From: Embleya scabrispora
GTDB taxonomy: Bacteria; Actinomycetota; Actinomycetes; Streptomycetales; Streptomycetaceae
DNA length: 64,000 nt
NCBI RefSeq assembly: GCF_002024165.1
Contig: NZ_MWQN01000001.1
Location: 6,510,001 to 6,574,000 of the forward strand
Direction: 5' to 3'
Shown: positions 8,706 to 18,358 of the stretch, piece after piece
How positions within the stretch are numbered: position 1 is the stretch's first letter
How the letters are laid out: the number at the start of each line of letters is the position of its first letter
The notes under the pieces: model-generated
Told to the model about the DNA's origin: nothing
The model's database searches: none
The model's input: the letters and a program-made list of their open reading frames with translations, nothing else
Program-made: the position numbers and the translations under genes

Positions 8706-10064
8706 ATGCCCGAGACGTCACGTCGCATCCAGCGCTTCCCCGGACGTCTCCCGGTGCTGGCCGCGGCCCTGATCGCGGGGTCGGTCACCGCCTACGTCGC
8801 GCTCGCGCTGAGCCGGCCGGCGGCCATGTGGTGGCTCGGCGACCTGCGGGTCTACCAGGCCGGCGGGCGGGCCATCCTGGACGGTCGGGGGCGGCTCTAC
8901 TCGATGTCGGTCGGGATGGCCCACCTGCCGTTCACCTACACCCCGTGCGCCGCGCTGCTGTTCACCCCGCTGGCCTGGTTGCCGTGGGGGGTGCTGCGCT
9001 GGGTGTCGGTCGCGGGCAACCTCGTGCTGCTCACCCTGGCCGCGCATCTGGCCTGGGGCATGGTCGGCGTGCGCCGCCCGCGCCGACTGCCCGCGGCGGC
9101 GATCACCGCCGCCGTCCTGCTGTGGAGCGAACCCGTCCAGGAGACGCTGCGGTTCGGCCAGATCAACCTGCTGCTGCTGGTGGTGATCCTGGCCGACCTC
9201 TCCCGGGCGCCCGGTACCCGACTGCGCGGCTGCGGGGTGGGTCTGGCGGCCGGGCTCAAGCTCACCCCGGCGATCCTGATCCCCTACCTGTTCCTGACCG
9301 GCCGGGTGCGCGAGGGGCGCAACGCCGTCCTCGCGCTCGGGGCCGGACTGTTCGTCGCCTTCGCCGTGCTGCCGCGCGAGTCGCTGCGCTACTGGGGCGG
9401 CCTGTTCCTGGACGACACCCGGGTCGGCCCCGTGCAACTCCCGGGCAACCAGTCGCTGCGCGGGATACTGATCCGCCTCACCCACGAGGCACCCCCGCCG
9501 GGCCCGCTGTGGTTCGCGATCGCGGGCGCGGTCGGCGCCGGCGGCCTCGCCCTGGCCGCGGTGATCGGCCGCGGCCGACCGAACGACCCGCGCCGCGACC
9601 TGGCCGGCCTGTGCGTCACCGCGCTGACCGGACTGCTGGTGTCGCCGATCTCGTGGACCCACCACTGGGTGTGGATCGTGCCCGGCGGCGTGCTCCTGGT
9701 CGACGTCGCCCGGCGGGCCGGTCCGTTCCGGATCCGGGCCGGGCTCGCCGCGCTCGCCCTGGTCGCGCTCACCGCCGCGGTGCCGGGACGCCGGGTGGAG
9801 TTGCCGGTGCCGGTGCCGACCGGACTGATCTGGCAGGTGCCCTACCGCGACGGCCGCGAACTGCGGCTCGCCGGGTGGGACCTGGTGCTGGCCGACGCGT
9901 ACACTCTCGCCGGGCTGGCCGCGCTGCTCACGATCGCGGTGGGTCTGGCCGCGAGCCGGCGAAAGTGCGCGAGCCCGTCGGCGGAAGCCGTTACTCTCGA
10001 TCCGCCGGAACCGGTGGGCCGACCGTCCCCGGGGAGTTCCACGCCCACCCCGGCCGGGGTGTAG
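8706..10064 (+). CDS. GT87-family membrane mannosyltransferase-like protein (DUF2029)
   Basis: A 452-residue polytopic membrane protein. The first loop after TM1 has GDLRVYQAGGRAIL (Asp-containing, the place where GT-C enzymes keep catalytic acid residues), then FTYTPCAALLFTPLAWLP, FGQINLLLLVVILADL, GLAAGLKLTPAILIPYL, LPGNQSLRGILIRLTH and SPISWTHHWVW, the ordered motifs of GT87. Known members use polyprenyl-phosphate-mannose to add alpha-mannose to lipids on the outer membrane face (PimE-like). The homologous next gene and the downstream phosphotransferase and mannose-1-P guanylyltransferase homologues point to envelope mannolipids. The ribosome binding site is weak. Confidence 0.85.
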   Translation: MPETSRRIQRFPGRLPVLAAALIAGSVTAYVALALSRPAAMWWLGDLRVYQAGGRAILDGRGRLYSMSVGMAHLPFTYTPCAALLFTPLAWLPWGVLRWVSVAGNLVLLTLAAHLAWGMVGVRRPRRLPAAAITAAVLLWSEPVQETLRFGQINLLLLVVILADLSRAPGTRLRGCGVGLAAGLKLTPAILIPYLFLTGRVREGRNAVLALGAGLFVAFAVLPRESLRYWGGLFLDDTRVGPVQLPGNQSLRGILIRLTHEAPPPGPLWFAIAGAVGAGGLALAAVIGRGRPNDPRRDLAGLCVTALTGLLVSPISWTHHWVWIVPGGVLLVDVARRAGPFRIRAGLAALALVALTAAVPGRRVELPVPVPTGLIWQVPYRDGRELRLAGWDLVLADAYTLAGLAALLTIAVGLAASRRKCASPSAEAVTLDPPEPVGRPSPGSSTPTPAGV

Positions 10065-10212
10065 CCCCCGTCCGGACGGACGCGGTGTCACGGTCCGCGG
10101 TTCCCGTCCGCGGCACTGAACGCCGGGCCGTTTCGACCGTGTGGATATCCTGACCCGGCGCCACCCGGACTGGCGCCCATTGAACCGTGCAGTTGTGGAG
10201 TCCCCGACCGAC

Positions 10213-11673
10213 ATGTCCTTGCCCCGCGTGCTCGTCACCTCCTGCCGCGAGTTGTTGACGCTCGCGCCCCGCGTCCCGTTCGGGCACGAGCACAGCCGGG
10301 AACCCCGTCGGCCCGGACGCGTCGCGCTCGTCGGCGGCGCCCTGATGGTGCTCTCGCTCGGACTGTGGGCGCTGTGGACCTACCTCAATCGCCGCGACAT
10401 GTGGCACATGCTCGACCTGAGCGTCTATCACGACGCCGTGCACAGGTTGCGCGACGGCGACCGGATCTACACCGAGAACTACGGCAAGTGGGAACTGCCC
10501 TTCATCTACCCGCCGATCTCCGGGCTGCTCTTCTACGTCGTGCTGCCGCTGGGCTTCGCCGGCCTCAAATGGTTCATGGCGAGCCTCAGCCTGCTCTCGC
10601 TGTTCGCCGTGGTCTGGGCCTCGTGGGGAATGCTCGGCTACCGCCGCGGCGCGGGCCGGTTCGGGGTCAGCGCGGCCACCTTCGCCGTGGTCCTGTGGTT
10701 GGAGCCGGTCGAATGGACGCTGGTCTGGGGGCAGATCAATCTGCTGCTCCTGGCGCTGATCGTGCTCGACCTGGCGCTGCCCGACGATCGCCGCTACAAG
10801 GGCATCGGGGTCGGCGTCGCGGCCGGCCTCAAACTCACCCCCGCGATCTTCGTCGTATACCTGCTGATCACCCGCCGGTTCCGGGCCGCCGCCGTGGCCT
10901 CCGGCGCGTTCGTCGGCACCGTCCTGGTGGGTCTGGTCGCCGCGCCGTCGGCGTCCGCGTACTACTGGGCGAACCTGGTGTCGATCAGCGGCAAGGTCAA
11001 TTCCAAGCTCAGCGTCGGCACCCTCAACAACCAGTCGGTGCAGGGCATGTTCACCCGCATGCTCGGCGACGGCGGGGCGGCCACGGGGCTGTGGCTGCTG
11101 CTCTGCCTGGTCATCGGGGCGCTCGGCCTCCTGGCCGCCGCACGCGCCTCGCTGTACGGCAACGAACTGGTCGGCGTAGTGGTCACCGGCGGCCTGTCGC
11201 TGTTCGTCTCGCCCATCTCGTGGTCGCACCACTGGGTGTGGGTCGTGCCCGTGTTCGTTCTGCTCACGCACACCGCGCTGACCCGGGCGAGACCGCTGTG
11301 GTGGTGGCTGACCGGCACCTTTTTCGTGTTCTTCGCGGCCTGGCCGATGCGGCTGAACGTCTTCGGCGACTGGGACGGCGCGCAGACGCTCCAGCCCTGG
11401 GGCCTGATCTGGCTCGCCCCCCGGGACGGCGACCGGGAACGGCACTGGACGCCCATCGAGTTCGTGCTCGGCAACGGCTACCTGATCGCGGGCATCGTGC
11501 TCACCCTGACCCTGGTCCTGCACATCCTGCGCGATCGCACCGCGCTGCCGACGCTCCCCGCACCGGGCGCCGCGAGCACCGAGGCCGCGAGCGCCGGCGA
11601 GGGCGCGGCCGAGACCGGCACGCCCGAGAGCCCCGCCCCGGACCCGGTCTCCGGCGGCTCCGGGCGTCGCTGA
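10213..11673 (+). CDS. Second GT87-family membrane mannosyltransferase-like protein
   Basis: A 486-residue homologue of the preceding protein with the same motif order: LDLSVYHDAVHRLRDGD, LPFIYPPISGLLFY, VWGQINLLLLALIVLDL, GVAAGLKLTPAIFVVYL, TLNNQSVQGMFTRML and SPISWSHHWVWVVP. It has about ten membrane segments and a disordered Ala/Glu/Pro-rich cytoplasmic tail of some 45 residues. The start is uncertain: ATG 10213 has GGAG at 10197-10200 (12 bases away), while an in-frame GTG at 10141 has no recognisable site. The pair probably arose by duplication and may act on successive mannose additions. Confidence 0.83.
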   Translation: MSLPRVLVTSCRELLTLAPRVPFGHEHSREPRRPGRVALVGGALMVLSLGLWALWTYLNRRDMWHMLDLSVYHDAVHRLRDGDRIYTENYGKWELPFIYPPISGLLFYVVLPLGFAGLKWFMASLSLLSLFAVVWASWGMLGYRRGAGRFGVSAATFAVVLWLEPVEWTLVWGQINLLLLALIVLDLALPDDRRYKGIGVGVAAGLKLTPAIFVVYLLITRRFRAAAVASGAFVGTVLVGLVAAPSASAYYWANLVSISGKVNSKLSVGTLNNQSVQGMFTRMLGDGGAATGLWLLLCLVIGALGLLAAARASLYGNELVGVVVTGGLSLFVSPISWSHHWVWVVPVFVLLTHTALTRARPLWWWLTGTFFVFFAAWPMRLNVFGDWDGAQTLQPWGLIWLAPRDGDRERHWTPIEFVLGNGYLIAGIVLTLTLVLHILRDRTALPTLPAPGAASTEAASAGEGAAETGTPESPAPDPVSGGSGRR

Positions 11674-11735
11674 GCCCGTTCGGCGCGACATAGGCTGACC
11701 TCGAACGAAGACCACCGGAAGAAAGCAGAGGACCC

Positions 11736-12392
11736 GTGGACGCCCACGTGGACGCGGCCCCGCCGCCTACCCGGGAGGGCGGCGTCGACGCTCCCAGCGA
11801 CCGGATCGTGACGATCCCCAACCTGCTCAGCTTCGCCCGCCTGCTCGGTGTCCCCGTCTTCCTGTGGCTCATCCTGGCGCCCGAGTTCGGCGGCCCCAAA
11901 CACGACCTGTGGGCGCTGGCGCTGCTCATGCTCAGCGGGATCAGCGACTACCTCGACGGCAAACTGGCCCGCCGCTGGAACCAGGTCAGCAAGGTCGGCG
12001 CGATCCTGGACCCGGCCGCCGACCGGCTCTACATCCTCGCCACCCTGGTCGGCCTGACCTGGCGCGAGATCCTGCCGATCTGGCTGACCGCGATCATCCT
12101 GGGCCGCGAGTTGTTCATGGGCGTGGTGCTGTTGATCCTGCGCCGGCACCGCTACGGCGCGCTCTCGGTCAGCTTCGTCGGCAAGGCCGCGACCTTCAAT
12201 CTCATGTACGCCTTCCCGCTCCTGCTGCTCAGCGACGGCACCGGACGTGTCGCAACTCTCGCCGCGATCTTCGGATGGGCGTTCGCCTGGTGGGGTACCG
12301 CGCTGTACTGGTGGGCAGGAGTCCTCTACGCAGCCCAGGCCAAACGGCTCGTGGCCGCGGACAAGGCGAGTCGCACAGCGACCGCCGGGTAG
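11736..12392 (+). CDS. CDP-alcohol phosphatidyltransferase family membrane enzyme
   Basis: A 218-residue protein with the complete CDP-alcohol phosphotransferase motif D-x2-D-G-x2-A-R-x8-G-x3-D-x3-D (SDYLDGKLARRWNQVSKVG followed by AILDPAADRLY). The eight-residue gap in this motif and about six hydrophobic segments are normal for the family. Members make phosphatidylglycerophosphate, phosphatidylinositol phosphate or cardiolipin; which one is not decidable here. GTG 11736 follows an AGAGGA-like site. It lies between the mannosyltransferases and the mannose-1-P guanylyltransferase homologue, so a role in making the lipid anchor of a mannolipid is plausible. Confidence 0.9.
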   Translation: MDAHVDAAPPPTREGGVDAPSDRIVTIPNLLSFARLLGVPVFLWLILAPEFGGPKHDLWALALLMLSGISDYLDGKLARRWNQVSKVGAILDPAADRLYILATLVGLTWREILPIWLTAIILGRELFMGVVLLILRRHRYGALSVSFVGKAATFNLMYAFPLLLLSDGTGRVATLAAIFGWAFAWWGTALYWWAGVLYAAQAKRLVAADKASRTATAG

Positions 12393-12504
12393 CGAAGGGA
12401 ACGCCGGACAACACGGCGATCACGAGATACTCAAGCCACGCCACCCGGCCCCGGCAATTCAGCCGTGGGTGCGGGTGGTGTGACGCGATAGGAGGACGAG
12501 ACCG

Positions 12505-15000
12505 ATGAAGGCCGTCGTCATGGCCGGAGGCGAAGGCACCCGCCTGCGCCCGATGACCTCCAGCATGCCCAAGCCGCTGCTGCCGGTGGTCAACCGACCG
12601 ATCATGGAGCATGTGCTAAGGCTCCTCAAGCGCCACGGGCTTTCCGAGACCGTCGTCACCGTCCAGTTCCTCGCGTCGCTCGTACGCAACTACTTCGGCG
12701 ACGGCGAAGAACTCGGCATGAGCCTGACGTACGCGAACGAGGAGACCCCGCTCGGCACCGCGGGCAGCGTCAAGAACGCCGAGGAGGCGCTCAAGGACGA
12801 CACGTTCCTGGTCATCTCCGGCGACGCACTCACCGACTTCGACCTCACGGCACTGGTCGAGTACCACCGGGCCAAGGGGGCCCTGGTCACCGTCTGTCTG
12901 ACCCGGGTGCCCGACCCCCTCGAATTCGGCATCACGATCATCGACGACGAGGGCCGGGTGGACCGGTTCCTGGAGAAGCCGACCTGGGGTCAGGTCTTCT
13001 CGGACACCGTCAACACCGGCATCTACGTGATGGAACCCGAGGTCTTCGACTACGTCGCCGCGGGTGTGTCGGTGGACTGGTCGGGTGACGTGTTCCCCAA
13101 GCTCCTCAAGGAGGGCAAGCCGATCTACGGCTATGTCGCCGAGGGCTACTGGGAGGACGTCGGCACCCACGAGAGCTACCTCAAGGCCCAGGCCGACGTG
13201 CTCACCGGCAAGGTCGACGTGGACATCGACGGCTTCGAACTGTCCCCGGGGGTATGGGTCGCCGAGGGCGCCGAGGTGGACCGCGACGCGATCCTCAAGG
13301 GCCCGCTCTACATCGGCGACTACGCCAAGGTCGAGGGCGGCGTGGAACTGCGCGAGCACACCGTGCTCGGCTCCAACGTGGTGGTCAAGCGCGGCGCCTT
13401 CCTGCACAAGGCGGTGGTGCACGACAACGTCTACATCGGCCCGCAGACCAATCTGCGCGGCTGTGTGATCGGCAAGAACACCGACGTGATGCGCGCCGCC
13501 CGGATCGAGGAGGGCGCGGTCATCGGCGACGAGTGCCTGATCGAGGAGGAGTCGCTGGTCTCCGGCGACGTGCGGATCTATCCGTTCAAGACGATCGAGG
13601 CCGGCGCGGTCGTCAACACCTCGGTGATCTGGGAGTCGCGCGGTCAGAAGTACCTGTTCGGCCCGCGCGGGGTCTCCGGCATCCTCAATGTCGAGATCAC
13701 CCCCGAACTCGCCGTCCGGCTGGCCGGGGCCTACGCCACCACGCTCAAGAAGGGCGCCACCGTCACCACCGCGCGCGACCACTCGCGCGGTGCCCGGGCG
13801 CTCAAGCGGGCGGTGATCTCCGCGCTCCAGGCCAGCGCGATCAACGTGCGCGACCTGGAGAACGTGCCGATGCCGGTGGCCCGTCAGGAGACCGCGCGCG
13901 GCTCGGCCGGCGGGATCATGATCCGAACCACGCCCGGGGTGCCGGACTCGGTGGACATCATGTTCTTCGACGAGCGCGGGGCCGACCTCTCGCAGGCCGC
14001 GCAGCGCAAGCTCGACCGGGTCTTCTCGCGCCAGGAGTATCGCCGGGCCTTCCCCGGCGAGATCGGGGAACTCACGTTCCCCGCGCGGCCGTTCGACAGC
14101 TACTCCGGATCGCTGCTGAAGGCCCTGGACATCACCGGGGTGCCCGAGTCCGGGCTCAAGGTGGTGGTGGACGCCGCGCACGGCAACGCCGCCCTGCTGC
14201 TGCCCAGCATCCTGGGCCGGCTGGGCATCGACGCGCTCACCGTCAACTCCGGGCTCGACGACGCCCGGCCCACCGAGACCGCCGACGAGCGGCACGAGGG
14301 GCTGCTGCGGCTCGGCGAGATCGTCGCCTCCTCGAAGTCCGGGTTCGGCGTGCGCTTCGACCCGGTCGGCGAGCGCATGTCGCTGGTGGACGAGCGCGGC
14401 CGGATCATCGACGACCACCGGGCGCTGCTCGTCCTGCTCGACTGCGTGGCGGCCGAGCGCGGCGGCGGCAAGATCGCGCTGCCGGTGACCACGACCCGGA
14501 TCGCCGAGCAGGTCGCGGCCTATCACGGCGTCCAGGTGCAGTGGACCACCACCTCGCCCGACGACCTGGCGCGGGCCGCCCAGTCCGACGACACGATCTT
14601 CGGCGGCGACGGGCGCGGCGGGTTCGTCATCCCCGAGTTCAGCACCGTCTTCGACGGCACCGCCGCGTTCGTCCGGCTGATCGGCCTGGTCGCGCGCACC
14701 CAGCTGACGCTGAGCCAGATCGACGCGCGCATCCCGCGCGCGCACGTGCGCCGGCGGGACGTGGCCACGCCGTGGGCGGCCAAGGGCATGGTGATGCGCC
14801 GCGTGGTCGAGGCCGCGGGCGACCGGGAGATCGACACCACCGACGGCGTGCGCGTGGTGGAGACCGACGGCCGCTGGGCGCTGGTGCTGCCGGACCCGGC
14901 CGAGGCGGTCACACACGTGTGGGCCGAGGGCCCCGACGACGACGCCGCGGACGAACTCCTGGACGAGTGGAGCCGGGTGGTGGAGCACGCGGGCGACTGA
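12505..15000 (+). CDS. Mannose-1-phosphate guanylyltransferase-like nucleotidyltransferase fused to a degenerate phosphomannomutase domain
   Basis: An 831-residue three-part protein. Residues 1-235 are a nucleotidyltransferase with [27 protein letters not shown] and [10 protein letters not shown], all active-site elements present. Residues 240-390 are a left-handed beta-helix hexapeptide region. Residues 400-820 resemble alpha-D-phosphohexomutase, but the key loops are altered: the phosphoserine loop (TASHNP) is replaced by [10 protein letters not shown], the metal loop DPDADR reads DPVGER, and the sugar loop GEMSGH reads GDGRGG. The first domain probably makes GDP-mannose or another NDP-sugar, and the last is probably non-catalytic. 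AGGAGG at 12490-12495 fixes the ATG. Confidence 0.88.
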   Translation: MKAVVMAGGEGTRLRPMTSSMPKPLLPVVNRPIMEHVLRLLKRHGLSETVVTVQFLASLVRNYFGDGEELGMSLTYANEETPLGTAGSVKNAEEALKDDTFLVISGDALTDFDLTALVEYHRAKGALVTVCLTRVPDPLEFGITIIDDEGRVDRFLEKPTWGQVFSDTVNTGIYVMEPEVFDYVAAGVSVDWSGDVFPKLLKEGKPIYGYVAEGYWEDVGTHESYLKAQADVLTGKVDVDIDGFELSPGVWVAEGAEVDRDAILKGPLYIGDYAKVEGGVELREHTVLGSNVVVKRGAFLHKAVVHDNVYIGPQTNLRGCVIGKNTDVMRAARIEEGAVIGDECLIEEESLVSGDVRIYPFKTIEAGAVVNTSVIWESRGQKYLFGPRGVSGILNVEITPELAVRLAGAYATTLKKGATVTTARDHSRGARALKRAVISALQASAINVRDLENVPMPVARQETARGSAGGIMIRTTPGVPDSVDIMFFDERGADLSQAAQRKLDRVFSRQEYRRAFPGEIGELTFPARPFDSYSGSLLKALDITGVPESGLKVVVDAAHGNAALLLPSILGRLGIDALTVNSGLDDARPTETADERHEGLLRLGEIVASSKSGFGVRFDPVGERMSLVDERGRIIDDHRALLVLLDCVAAERGGGKIALPVTTTRIAEQVAAYHGVQVQWTTTSPDDLARAAQSDDTIFGGDGRGGFVIPEFSTVFDGTAAFVRLIGLVARTQLTLSQIDARIPRAHVRRRDVATPWAAKGMVMRRVVEAAGDREIDTTDGVRVVETDGRWALVLPDPAEAVTHVWAEGPDDDAADELLDEWSRVVEHAGD

Positions 15001-15169
15001 CGCCCGTTCCCCCTCGATCCGATCCCGCTCGCCGGCCGCCGCCGTCGGCGGTGGCCGGGAGTGTCTTGTAGGGTCTTTTCCGGCCGTGGATCGCCGCACG
15101 CGATCCGCGGCCGGATCCCGTATCGGACCCTGCAGCCGGCACTCCGACCGGCATGGAACGATGGGGCGC

Positions 15170-16201
15170 ATGTCAACGCGGGAGACACCGGGAACAAGCC
15201 GGTACAGGCGGCCGGACGCCTCGATGTCCCTGCTCGTGGACATGATGACCAACAGCCTCGACGCCGGCTACGCGGAAGCCACCGCGCGGCGCGCGGTGCG
15301 CGGCGACACCGGCATGAACAAGGGCCCGCTGGCCCGGATACTCGCGGTCGTCGGAGTCGCGCTGATCGCGATGATCCTGATGGTCGCCGCGATGAAGGTG
15401 CACGCCGCCGCGCCGCAGGCCGAGCGCGAGCGGCACCAGCTGGTCGACCGCATCCACGCCGACGAGGCAGAGGTGGACGGCCTCCAGTCCACCGTGGAGC
15501 GGTTGCGCGACGAGGTGGACGCGATCCAGGAGGTCTCCCTGCCCAAGGGGGCCAAGGACCGGGTCGAACTGCTCGCGCTGCTCACCGGATCCGAACCGGT
15601 CGAGGGGCCGGGGCTGAAGGTGGTCGCCGACGACGCCAAGGGCTCGGACAACACCAACGGCACCAGCGACCCGCGCCAGGCCGAGGCCGCGGCCAACGGC
15701 CGGATCCTGGACCGGGACCTCCAGCGGCTGGTCAACGGCCTGTGGAAGGCCGGCGCCGAGGCCATCTCGATCAACAACCAGCGGCTGACCGCGCTGTCCG
15801 CGATCCGCGCCGCCGGTGCCTCGATCCTGGTCGACAACCGCCCGCTCGCGCCGCCCTATACGATCCTGGCGATCGGCAACGCGAAGCCGATGCAGGTGGA
15901 GTTCATGGTCGGCGCGGACGGGCGGTATCTGCGCCAGTTGCAGGAGAACTACGGGATCCGGGTCAACCTGAGCGCGCAGAAGAAGATGAAGCTGCCCGCC
16001 GCCCTGGGCACCTCGCTGCGCTACGCGAACCCGGCGGGCGCGCCGCCGCCGGCCCCGCCGCCGAGCACCCCGGCCAAGTCGACCCCGACCACACCGCCCG
16101 CCACGCCCTCGGGCACCGGCGGACCGCCGAGCGGTTCGGCCCGGCCGACCGGCGCGCCGACAACGTCGCAAAAGGCGACCGAACGAAAGGGTAAACAGTG
16201 A
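15170..16201 (+). CDS. DUF881 family membrane-anchored protein (first copy)
   Basis: A 343-residue protein with one N-terminal membrane segment (ILAVVGVALIAMILMVAAM), an extracytoplasmic coiled coil (AERERHQLVDRIHADEAEV…), the DUF881 core (GPGLKVVADD…, LVNGLWKAGAEAISINNQRL, YTILAIGN) and a Pro/Thr/Ser-rich tail. DUF881 proteins are conserved next to division and septation genes in Gram-positives; the molecular role is unknown. Start ATG 15170 is chosen by resemblance to streptomycete homologues, which begin shortly before RPDASMSLL; upstream in-frame starts extend into non-coding-like sequence. The stop overlaps the next start (GTGA). Confidence 0.85.
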   Translation: MSTRETPGTSRYRRPDASMSLLVDMMTNSLDAGYAEATARRAVRGDTGMNKGPLARILAVVGVALIAMILMVAAMKVHAAAPQAERERHQLVDRIHADEAEVDGLQSTVERLRDEVDAIQEVSLPKGAKDRVELLALLTGSEPVEGPGLKVVADDAKGSDNTNGTSDPRQAEAAANGRILDRDLQRLVNGLWKAGAEAISINNQRLTALSAIRAAGASILVDNRPLAPPYTILAIGNAKPMQVEFMVGADGRYLRQLQENYGIRVNLSAQKKMKLPAALGTSLRYANPAGAPPPAPPPSTPAKSTPTTPPATPSGTGGPPSGSARPTGAPTTSQKATERKGKQ

Positions 16202-16530
16202 TCGCGGTCCTCGGCCTGGTCCTCGGGGTCGTGGTCGGGTATCTCGCCCGACCCGTGATCCCGCACGAGCTGGAGCCGTACCTGCCCATCGCGGTCGTGG
16301 CCGCCCTCGACGCGGTCTTCGGCGGCCTGCGCGCACTGCTCGACGGCATCTTCGACGACAAGGTCTTCGTGGTCTCGTTCCTGTCGAACGTGGTCGTCGC
16401 GGCCCTGATCGTCTTCCTCGGCGACAAGCTGGGCGTCGGCGCGCAGTTGTCCACCGGCGTGGTGGTCGTGCTCGGCATCCGGATCTTCTCCAACGCGGCG
16501 GCCATCCGGCGGCACGTCTTCCGGGCCTGA
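16198..16530 (+). CDS. sbp: Small basic protein, DUF1290 family
   Basis: A 110-residue, mostly hydrophobic protein with three predicted membrane segments and the DUF1290 signature ALDAVFGGLRALLDGIFDDKVF, ending NAAAIRRHVF. It sits between the two DUF881 genes, as in most actinomycetes and Bacillus, and overlaps the first by four bases. The family is linked by conserved neighbourhood to cell-division genes; no enzymatic motif is visible. Confidence 0.92.
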   Translation: MIAVLGLVLGVVVGYLARPVIPHELEPYLPIAVVAALDAVFGGLRALLDGIFDDKVFVVSFLSNVVVAALIVFLGDKLGVGAQLSTGVVVVLGIRIFSNAAAIRRHVFRA

Positions 16531-16543
16531 CGGGGAGTCACAC

Positions 16544-17806
16544 ATGGCCGACGAAACGGACGAGACGCACGGGCGACACGCCCGCCACGACGAGGATCCA
16601 CGGGAGTTGGGCCTCCCGCGCGCACCGCAGGAGCCGCAACGCCCGCCGGCGCGGGTGCCGGCACCGGACGCGGAACCGGTGCCGGCACCCGGGATCGAGC
16701 CGGAGCCGGAGGCGCCCTCCGCCCGCAAGCCCACGATCGAGACCCGGCGCCCGGTCGACCTCTACCACGAGGGTCGCCACATCCGGGAGCGGATCCGCGA
16801 GCAGGCCGCCGAGGTGACCTCGGAGATCGCGCCGATCACCGCGCCGGTGCGCGAGTCCGCGCACGAGGTACGGCACACGCTCCCGGCGTACGAACCGCGT
16901 GAAACACCCGAACCGGGCGACCTGTCCGGACTTTCGCACGCGGGGGCGCGCGCCGAAGCGCGCGACACGCCCGGGTCGGAATCGGATTCGGCCCGGGCCG
17001 CGCCGCCCGTCGGGGCCGACCACGTCGATCCGCACCCGGTCGCGTCGCATTCCGCCGAGCCGGTCGACGACCAGCCGGGTCGACGCCGGCTGATCGAGGC
17101 GTTCTGGCCGCCGCGCGTGAGCCGGGCCCAACTCGTGGGCGCCGTGCTGCTGTTCGCGCTCGGCGCCGGGCTGGCCATCCAGGTCAGATCGAACAACGAG
17201 TCGGACCCGCTGCGCGGCGCGCGGCAGGAGGACCTGGTCCGGGTGCTGGACGAACTCAACGCGCGCACTCGGCGGTTGGAGGACGAGAAGCACCGCCTCG
17301 AGAACAGCCGCACACAGCTCCAGAGCAGCAACGACCGGGTCCAGGAGGCCCGCCAGCAGAACGCGGCCAAGGCGGACGCCCTGGGCGTGCTGGCGGGCAC
17401 CGTCAAGGCGAGCGGGCCCGGTATCACGCTGACCATCACCGACCCGCAGCGCCAGGTCACCGGCGACGTGCTGCTCGACACGCTCCAGGAACTGCGCGCG
17501 GCGGGCGCCGAGGTGATCCAGATCAACGATGTCCGCGTGGTGGCCGGGACCTGGTTCAATGGCACGCCGCCGGGCGACATCGTGATCGACGACGTCAAGG
17601 TGCTGCCGCCGTACGTGTTCAAGGTGATCGGCAATCCGCAGGATCTCCAGCCCGCGCTGAACATCCCCGGAGGCGTGGTGAAGACGCTGGAGAAGAAGCA
17701 GGCGGGGGCCATCGTCACCCCCTCGCAGGACGTGCAGATCGACGCCTTGCGGCCTGCGAACAAGCCTGGTTACGCTCGCTCGGCACCGGGCGCCGGTAAC
17801 GGGTGA
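16544..17806 (+). CDS. DUF881 family membrane-anchored protein (second copy)
   Basis: A 420-residue protein. The first 185 residues are hydrophilic, acidic and proline-rich and probably cytoplasmic, then comes a membrane segment (LVGAVLLFALGAGLAIQV), a coiled coil with RLEDEKHRLENSRTQLQSSN and the DUF881 domain (GPGITLTITDPQ, LLDTLQELRAAGAEVIQIND, YVFKVIGNPQDLQPALNIPG). The cytoplasmic extension is much longer than in the first copy, which suggests the pair is not redundant. It follows sbp by 13 bp in the same operon. Confidence 0.87.
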   Translation: MADETDETHGRHARHDEDPRELGLPRAPQEPQRPPARVPAPDAEPVPAPGIEPEPEAPSARKPTIETRRPVDLYHEGRHIRERIREQAAEVTSEIAPITAPVRESAHEVRHTLPAYEPRETPEPGDLSGLSHAGARAEARDTPGSESDSARAAPPVGADHVDPHPVASHSAEPVDDQPGRRRLIEAFWPPRVSRAQLVGAVLLFALGAGLAIQVRSNNESDPLRGARQEDLVRVLDELNARTRRLEDEKHRLENSRTQLQSSNDRVQEARQQNAAKADALGVLAGTVKASGPGITLTITDPQRQVTGDVLLDTLQELRAAGAEVIQINDVRVVAGTWFNGTPPGDIVIDDVKVLPPYVFKVIGNPQDLQPALNIPGGVVKTLEKKQAGAIVTPSQDVQIDALRPANKPGYARSAPGAGNG

Positions 17807-17880
17807 GCACACCTGACAGAATCAGTCCGCCGGTCGCCGTCGGTGCATCACTTCTCAGGCAAGAAGGGCAGGCTGTCCGC

Positions 17881-18267
17881 ATGTACCCCGCAGATCTCGC
17901 GTACACGACGGAGCACGAATGGGTGCGCGTCATGGAAGAGATCTCCGGGACGGTGCGGATCGGCATCACCGAATACGCGCAGGACGCGCTCGGCGACATC
18001 GTCTACGTCACGCTGCCGCCGGTCGGCACCCGCGTCGTGGCCGGACAGCCCTGCGGCGAACTGGAATCGACCAAGAGTGTCAGCGACCTCTTCGCGCCGC
18101 TCGACGGCGTCGTGACCACCGTCAACGACGCGCTCGACGGCGCACCGGAGTTGGTCAACTCCGATCCCTACGGCGATGGTTGGATGTTCGAGGTGCGCCT
18201 CGACGACCCCGCCGCCCCGGCCGCGCTCTTGGACGCGGCCGCCTACCAGAACAGCCTGGGCTCCTGA
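17881..18267 (+). CDS. gcvH: Glycine cleavage system H protein
   Basis: A 128-residue lipoyl carrier. YTTEHEWVRV, GITEYAQDALGDIVYVTLP and the lipoyl-Lys loop GELESTKSVSDLFAP are all present. It shuttles the aminomethyl group between the P and T proteins of glycine cleavage. A longer frame from GTG 17803 overlaps the DUF881 stop, but family length and the conserved MYPADLAYTTEHEW start favour ATG 17881. gcvP lies 6 kb downstream under a glycine riboswitch; no gcvT is in the window. Confidence 0.95.
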   Translation: MYPADLAYTTEHEWVRVMEEISGTVRIGITEYAQDALGDIVYVTLPPVGTRVVAGQPCGELESTKSVSDLFAPLDGVVTTVNDALDGAPELVNSDPYGDGWMFEVRLDDPAAPAALLDAAAYQNSLGS

Positions 18268-18319
18268 CGGCCCGGCGAAGCGGTAGGCAGTCCATCACCA
18301 CGACCCACTCCTCCTGCCC

Positions 18320-18358
18320 CACGGGCGGGCCAGGTTCTCTCGGGGAGGTTCGCCCGTG
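18320..18358 (+). promoter_or_regulatory. Hairpin occluding the FHA-gene start codon
   Basis: CACGGGCG (18320-18327) is perfectly complementary to CGCCCGTG (18351-18358). The last three bases of the right arm are the GTG start of the FHA gene, and its GGGGAGG ribosome binding site lies in the 23-base loop. The structure would hide the start codon while presenting the Shine-Dalgarno sequence in a loop. Translational control is inferred only from this geometry. Confidence 0.4.
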
